Assembly: GCF_907164915.1 (NCBI RefSeq)
Contig: NC_061863.1
Span: forward strand, 39,963,382-40,027,381
From: Impatiens glandulifera
Taxonomy: Eukaryota > Streptophyta > Magnoliopsida > Ericales > Balsaminaceae
Length of the DNA: 64,000 nt
Reading direction: 5' to 3'
Shown here: positions 57,680-64,000 of the stretch, one piece after another
How the letters are laid out: each line of letters begins with the position of its first letter
How positions within the stretch are numbered: position 1 is the first letter of the stretch
The notes under the pieces: generated by a model
Seen by the model: only the letters and a program-made list of their open reading frames with translations
Told to the model about the DNA's origin: nothing
Databases searched by the model: none
Translations under genes and position numbers: made by a program

Positions 57680-58880
57680 CTAACAAATAATTGTTTAGAT
57701 GAAACGGGTACAACAATTCATTTTAAATTAATTATTTTTTTCCCTTGATTTTTCTAAAATAATTTTTAGATAATTGAGTACAACATTTATCTTACATAAT
57801 TTATTTTTATTATTTTGATCATTTTTCATAATTAATTAAGTTGTAATTATCAAAATAATTAGCCAAATTAATTGTTTTAATTGGTTTTTGGTTAATGGAT
57901 TAATTATTTTGACTTTATTTATTCAAAAATAAATCAAAATAAATATAGTAATTTTATAAATTGGGACATAGATTTGTTGTCCTTACACTCTCGTATCCCC
58001 CGATCTTTTACAACACAATAATCAAGATGAAATTAAAAGAAACGTTATTGTAATTAAAGAAACGAGCAACACTTAGTAGATTTGTCGTGATCTCGAGTAC
58101 ATGTAAGACATTTTTCAAGTATAGTGACCTATCATAACTAGATAGAATAGATGTTCCAACATTAGAAATATTTAGAAATATTTAAAGGTGTACCATTACC
58201 ATGTTATATTTTCTTTATATGTATATGGTGAATGAAATTGGAGATTATCAAGGTTTGATGTGACGTGATTAGTGACAGCTGAATCGAGATGTCATGTCGG
58301 ATCTGTAACAGTTGAGAAAGAAGCAATCATAATAGTGGGGTAAGTTTTCCTTAACGTTGCTGAGTAAAGATTGGACCTGGCTTAATTAGTTACAATTTAT
58401 ATATAAGTGAATTAATTATATAATTTTTGGCAAACATATAAATTAACAGTCAAAGGAACTGGCAAGACTTAAGAACAATCATCACAAAACCAGATGATTT
58501 ATTTTGTAGAGTTTCAAAATCTAATCCGTTTATATTAATTTGTAACTGTTTGAATAACACACTTATATGTATTCAATAAAAACTAACTATAAATTCAATT
58601 TAATTTAATATGTTGACACCATTTTATATCAAGTTTCATCCATTGTTTATACACAAGGTTTTGCATATTTTAGTGTTTCATTAAACTATCAAGTGTTAAC
58701 TAAATATGAACATAATTTGGAAATCATTGGTTTACTTGCAAATAAATCTCTTTTGCATTATTATAAAATGAGATTAAAACTATAATTAGATTCTGAAGAT
58801 TAGATAATGGAAAATTTAGTGTTTTATGTTACGAATTCAAGAGTTGAATTCAAGGTGAACTTCAAATTATTACTCTTGCT
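57680..58880. other. AT-rich DNA, no gene seen
   Basis: No supported ORF, RNA gene or repeat. Confidence 0.55.
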
Positions 58881-58889
58881 AAGCAGTCG

Positions 58890-59130
58890 TTAATTCAAGC
58901 CACCAAGTCAATCCCTTAGACCTTTCATGCATTTTTCCATGCCCATTGTTTGAGTCTCTAAGACCAGACCAAGACGGCTCCTCGACCCTTAGCAATGAAA
59001 CCTTCAATCGTGGACATCGGCCCATCGACACCTTTGGACGCTTTCAACAATTTTCCATCCCCGTAATATATCACTGCCACGTATACATTCTCCATTGAAG
59101 CCCTCGCAAGCACAAGAACATTAGTTAGAT
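58890..59130 (-). other. GC-richer patch with broken coding-like minus-strand frames
   Basis: A frame of about 57 codons (MENVYVAVIYYGDGKLLK is its centre) ends in a stop near 58,970. A second frame, with GLRDSNNGHGKMHERSKG and then WWLEL, overlaps it and continues left. Base composition differs clearly from the surroundings. It could be a decayed exon or transposon fragment. The family was not recognised. Confidence 0.3.
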
Positions 59131-59735
59131 CTAATTAAGTGTATGTTTTAGTTTATAATTTGTGGTGTTTTCTTGCCTTGATTAAATATTTGTAGATGAA
59201 TGCTTATAAATTTTCCTTTCATTTCTAATTTTAATTTCAAGGCCAGCAAATGTTGGGCTTATACTTTAGATCCAAATACTTCTTGTAAATATTTTTTTTT
59301 TGTCAGACCTTAGTCCTACATAAGAGTTAATGTAAATCTAATGCAATTGTTACACTTTCTTATAAGCTTCTCCAAAGGTTTTCAGAACTATGGTTAAACA
59401 TATAATAAACAAACTTATATATATTTATTGTAAATGATAAAACTTTTTACATTATAACAGGAATAATTCAGAACTAGGCTTAACATTTCAACAAATTTAA
59501 ATACATGAGAAATGAATTAAATACAATTCAAAGAAAAATGCATAAAGTACTTCATGATTCCTAAAATAAGTCAAGATTCTCAAACGAACTAAAATCAACA
59601 TGGAGTCGAAGATCCTAGACAAGTGCGCCACCTAATTCTCGGGTAGTCATATTTGATAGCATATTGTAATTTATGGGCCTCTTGTTTGTACAATCATTTG
59701 ATATATACTTTGCGCGTACTATAAATATATTAAGG
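59131..59735. other. AT-rich DNA, no gene seen
   Basis: Nothing recognised. Confidence 0.5.
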
Positions 59736-59998
59736 CCTTGATTCGGTTTGAGTTTTTAAATAACCCAAACAAAATCAAAAATCATTTTACTCTGCTCTTA
59801 TTCATCAAATCACTCAACTCATTAACCAAAATACTAAAATACTCTTTTATTTTAAATTATTATTTTTTATTTTATTTATATATATCAATATCACTTAAGT
59901 CTTTTTATAAAAAATATTCATTATCTCCTCGAAATCATCGACCATCATTATTTTTTTCTCCATCTAAGTTTTTTAAATAACCTCAATCCCAACAAGAC
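59736..59998. mobile_element. MITE-like element, copy 1
   Basis: Ends are imperfect inverted repeats: CCTTGATTCGGTTTGAG on the left and CTCAATCCCAACAAGAC on the right, each next to TTTAAATAACC. The block TCATTAACCAAAATACTAAA recurs at about 61,965 in another copy. The open frame across it (59,738-59,980) is a by-product. Confidence 0.45.
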
Positions 59999-60026
59999 TT
60001 ACCGTTTATATTTAATTATATTTATA

Positions 60027-60031
<5 letters not shown>

Positions 60032-60065
<34 letters not shown>
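60032..60065. repeat. (AT)n microsatellite
   Basis: Uninterrupted alternating run of about 34 bp. Confidence 0.9.
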
Positions 60066-60069
<4 letters not shown>

Positions 60070-60952
60070 AAGAAGGATAACAATTCATCTATTTATGTGT
60101 TAATATTAAACAGTTAATTTTTTTTATTAGACTAAATTTTAAATATATAATTTTTTAGTAATTTATCTTTATATAAACCAATAATTTTTTTAAAAATAAC
60201 CCGTGATCAAGCCTTACAAGTTTGTATGATGTTGGATTATTTAGAATTTTTGTTGGGTTTTTGAAATAAAAATATTATTCTAATTAAAAAGTAAGTTATT
60301 TGTATTAAATTTAAATTTTAGAAAAATAAAATAGATATATAATTTAATATTTTGATGGATAAATATTGATTGTAACAGTTGAAATAAAAAAAAATGTGAT
60401 ATAAATTATAAATTAAAAAAATCACATCAATCGATCTATAAACACTTTTCACAACGCTTTTGAATCAATCAAAGCTTGGTCGGTCCTGAGTGTCATTTTG
60501 TCTTCATTTTTGTTCCTTTCGGTAATAAAGATGAAATAATATTTTATTTATTTTTGTGTTGCAAAATTCTTTTTTTTTTTTTAAAAAAATGAAACATATT
60601 TATATTACCTTAGGCTTTTAGGGGTGTGCCACATTATTAAATTCTTCACATGCTTTGGCGGCTGTCTTAATCGCCATTTAAGGTCTTGTTTGGTAAACAC
60701 AATAAACACTGTTATTTTTCATCTCTGGTTGACATTTTTAAATGTTAAATATTCTTTAATGGGCTTAAGTATTGATAATGTTGCATAAAATTGGAGAACT
60801 ATTCTTTTCTTTGCAAACCAACAAAATTGTTTAATTAAAAAAAAGTTATTCATTTTAGTTATTGCGGTTAAAATGAGTATTTAATATTTTTTTAATGTTA
60901 TAAAAAATAAAATAAAATAAAATAAACGTGCTTTAATTAGATATTAATTTAT

Positions 60953-61026
<74 letters not shown>

Positions 61027-61869
61027 CTATTATAGAAAATAAATGCTGCTAAAAGAGGCTCAACCGCCCAAATTGAAAAACTGACCAAATTGTTTGTGAT
61101 CTAAACATGTTAGAGATTTGACCCATCATTTATTTTAAAATTAAATATTTTGGTATTTAATACTTAATAAATACATTAATGCAATTGTTGATTAAATGTC
61201 ACCAATTTAATTTTTACTCAAAACGGTTTAAATAAAAGTGTTAAAAACATTAATTAGTTAAAACAATTTGAACGTATAAATTTCACTCAATATATAAGAG
61301 TAGTGATATAAATAAATTATATTATCAAATTCAATTATGGAATCAAAACTAAACCATATTGTTAAAACAACAAATATTGCTACTACATAATTTCAAAATA
61401 TTTAATGCTACATGGGGTTATGGTGGCCCAAGTCCACCTCATAATCGACAAAATCCTTCATTTCACAAATAGTTACTTTGTTGACTCCATTGTCTATACA
61501 TGATACATCTCACCAAACATCACATGGAACATTTACTTTTAATTCAAAAAATATTAAGTTATTGAATTCCTTTCACTCAATGAGTAATGTTTTTCTAGTG
61601 AGCCTATATAATTTGTTACAAATATACTAAAATAAGGAAAAGCTAAAAATAAAAAAAATTAAAAAAAAAAAGTAAAGAAAAGTTTTTTTTAATTATTTCC
61701 CTCATAATCCAATAAGATAGTTCAAGTGATAAGAATCGATGTCAGAGATATCAAAATTACATATTCGATTCTCTCTTAAAACGTTTTAAATTGAAGTAGA
61801 TGACATTACTATATGAGATTGTGCTAACTTATTATGTTAAGAAAAAAACCTCTTAAATATAATTTTTGA
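60066..61869. other. AT-rich DNA with a long (AT)n tract, no gene seen
   Basis: An alternating AT run of about 65 bp lies at 60,958-61,022. The word GGTCTTGTTTGGTAAAC at 60,684 resembles the end of a hAT/Mutator-type MITE but no partner end was found. Otherwise nothing could be supported. Confidence 0.5.
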
Positions 61870-62300
61870 GTTTTTGTTCAGTTGGAATTATTTAAATAAT
61901 TTTAATATAATCAAAATATTATTTATTTTCTCCCTTCACCTAAAATATCACTTAATTCATTAACTAAAATACTAAAATGTGTTTTATTTATTTTTCATTA
62001 TATATTCATACATTTTAAATCTTTTTACCAAAAATAAAATATCCGCATTCTCATAACTCCATATTATGACTTTGTTGGGATTCGCGTTATTTAAATATCC
62101 TGGTTATTTAAATGATTCATGATGATTTGAGGTGGATCTATTTTGGGAAAAAAAACTTAAAAAATATTAATATATAATGATAAAATAAAAAATAATAATT
62201 TAAAATAGAAAGTATTTTAATATTTTTTTTTTTGTAATGTATTGAATGATGTAAGGGAGGAAAATGAGATTGATACGATGTTTTTGAATTATATACCGAA
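61870..62300. mobile_element. MITE-like element, copy 2, with an inverted second half
   Basis: The first half (61,870-62,100) parallels the element at 59,736 (TCATTAACTAAAATACTAAA, then GTTGGGAT...TTATTTAAAT). From about 62,100 the sequence repeats the same motifs in inverse order and strand (GTTATTTAAAT, then TTTAAAATAGAAAGTATTTTA and TGTATTGAATGATGT). It may be two copies in inverted orientation. Confidence 0.4.
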
Positions 62301-63495
62301 GAAAAGCATATGTGTTTGATACCTGTCATTTCACATTATTAACCATAGAACATAAGAACATTAAAGATGAGAATGACCTTAATAGTACATCATAATATAT
62401 AGGATATTTTACATTTTAGTTAAGTATCTTGATAAATACTTATTTTATCTTGTGTTTATCACTATGTATATGCAATGTTGTATTTTAATTATGATTAATA
62501 AAGTCCAAGATTACAAACCTAAGCTGTTATATTTTAATTTAAAATATCCCTAGTCATAAAATAGATAATATGAGACATTATCTTTCTAAATAGACTTTGC
62601 ATATCACCCAAAGACAATAATTGCCAAGTTTGAAACTCGTTTTTTATTTATTGAACAAGTGATAATTCTTAATAATGTAAATAACAAAGTCATGCTTAGA
62701 ATGAAAATAAAGAGTAATTGTTAAGAGGTAACACATTTAAGATCACCCAAATATATATATAGTCTCATTTCATTGCAATTATATATAGTGTTATATCTGT
62801 TAAATTGTTCCTTGTTATTGAGGGCGGGTTTTAAATTCCGGGTAAAGGGGTCAGAGTTTTCTGTTATGAAAATGGGTTAGAGCATAAATATTTTTTATGG
62901 GTATTTTTCTCATAACATAGTAAGATTGAGAGAGAGTGAACAGATATATGATTTTTCTACTTCCTTCTTGTTCTTTGGTTGATCCAGATAAAGAGGTTGG
63001 GGGAGCTTTTGATTGTGAATTATTTCAATCATTCATAGTATAATCACTTCTTTCATTTGAGAGCAGGACATGTAAGTTTGTACTATTGACATTTCTTTGA
63101 TTTAGTGAAACTTATCTCTCCCGTGAACGTAGGTCAATTTTGACTGAACCACATATATTGCATTGTTATTGCTTTGTGTGCTATTTCAGTTTTAGTAAAT
63201 CTGTTGTTCGTTATAGACGATTTCAGAACTGATTTGTCACAAGTTTAATTTCTAAGAAGATCCATAGTTTTATGGTTGCAAAACCCAACAATGTCCTCAA
63301 ATTTAAATGGCTTGAGATCTTATAAATGAATAATATAATTTTTACAGAAGTGGATCCAATATCATGAAATTGGTTTAAATTTTCCATTCTAGAATATGTT
63401 CATGAAACTTCCTTATTTTAGTATATTTGTAACCCGTTCAAAGGAGCTACCCTTAATGTATTGAATATTTCTGAATCCTATTGTATGTTTGTTTC
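62301..63495. other. AT-rich DNA, no gene seen
   Basis: A somewhat GC-richer patch at 62,820-63,130 (for example GAGGGCGGGTTTTAAATTCC) has no open frame or recognisable motif. Confidence 0.5.
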
Positions 63496-63663
63496 TGTTA
63501 ATGTATATATAATATAATAATATATTATATTGATATATTATTATATTATATAATATATTATATTATAGTTTCCTTATATTGCTAATGTAACTCAAGTATA
63601 AATACCTTTACTATATTGAATAAAGAGTCACACAATTATTCTATTTCTCTTAAACGTCTAACA
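63496..63663 (+). repeat. 5' LTR of a Copia element at the right edge
   Basis: About 168 bp, TGTTAATG to GTCTAACA, with a TATA-like GTATAAATACC at about 63,596 and AATAAAG at about 63,620. The first part is a TA/TAT-rich simple sequence. It is followed at once by a primer-binding site. The left boundary is set by the TG...CA rule and is less certain than the right. Confidence 0.65.
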
Positions 63664-63675
63664 TGGTATCAGAGC
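63664..63675 (+). other. Primer-binding site (initiator tRNA-Met type)
   Basis: TGGTATCAGAGC directly after the LTR, the standard plant Copia primer-binding site. Confidence 0.88.
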
Positions 63676-64000
63676 TTAGGCTCTAAGGTTTATGCTCATT
63701 TAAGGTTTGTGTATTTATTTTTGAATATTGATGTTCACGTTAATTCAATTTTAATGAAGAAGTCTTCCAAGTTTGCATTCTCTACCGTTGCTGTGTTGTC
63801 ACAAGTACTTTATTAGAGAACACTTTTCCCAAATTTTCTCTTACAGATATTCAATCACTCTTACAAAAACTTCAATCAAATCATGGTACTACATCTTCTC
63901 CATTGCCATCTTCTTCAGTGTTATCTGCCACACCAGGTACTTCTACCTCATGATTTTTTGATTCAAGATGTTGTAATCATATGACTTCTAAATCATTTTT
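63676..64000 (+). pseudogene. Copia internal region, gag largely deleted, runs off the window
   Basis: Only about 250 bp separate the primer-binding site from a protease-like motif (FFDSRCCNHMTS, about 63,950-63,985), where family members have D-S-G-x-x-x-H-M. Ser/Pro/Thr-rich codons precede it (SSPLPSSSVLSATPGTST). Almost all of gag, including the zinc knuckle, is absent, and an in-frame stop precedes the protease motif. Confidence 0.6.

Overview
This is a nuclear window from a flowering plant, almost certainly a eudicot. It is very AT-rich and holds one multi-exon host gene with GT-AG introns, surrounded by plant-type transposable elements: Ty1/Copia and chromodomain Ty3/Gypsy retrotransposons, a CACTA (En/Spm) DNA transposon, and MITE-like foldbacks. 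The species cannot be named from the sequence alone.

Layout. Positions 1-13,600 are AT-rich intergenic DNA with direct repeats near the left edge, a probable LINE remnant (2.4-2.8 kb, minus strand), a long (AT)n tract, and three small inverted-repeat elements; one of these lies just upstream of the host gene. Positions 13,611-20,450 hold the only convincing host gene. It encodes a 798-residue plant RING-type E3 ubiquitin ligase in seven coding exons with a 5'UTR intron, and its reading frame is intact.

Positions 22,400-57,700 are a nested transposon block. The host of the nest is an old minus-strand Copia element (here Copia-B): 3' LTR at about 23,782-24,032, end of pol at 24,033-24,102, RT/RNase H at 38,073-39,706, integrase remnant at 50,675-50,946. 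Three elements split it. Copia-A (24,103-28,874, minus, TSD TAAAA) and a SIRE-like Copia (28,885-38,067, plus, TSD TAATC/TAATT) entered directly abutting target sites. A 10.97-kb CACTA element (39,707-50,671, minus, TSD TGA) entered between RT and integrase. Removing all three brings the Copia-B reading frame back into register across the junctions.

The CACTA element has a TNP2-type transposase gene with three single-base frameshifts, an apparently intact six-exon TnpA/PF03004-type gene (476 aa), a separate 98-aa mini-TnpA gene with its own promoter, and two different families of palindromic repeats at its two ends. The SIRE-like Copia carries an extra ORF after pol that resembles a family of uncharacterised plant transposon-associated proteins, and its LTRs contain a 28-bp palindromic minisatellite with 15 copies in one LTR and 7 in the other.

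Right of the nest lie a 691-bp foldback element (51.1-51.7 kb), an orphan LTR with its polypurine tract (52.1-53.4 kb), a decayed chromovirus integrase/chromodomain segment (54.0-55.3 kb), and its LTR facing an inverted copy of the same LTR family (55.3-57.7 kb). The remainder to 64,000 is AT-rich with MITE copies. The 5' end of another Copia element (LTR, primer-binding site, deleted gag, protease) runs off the right edge.
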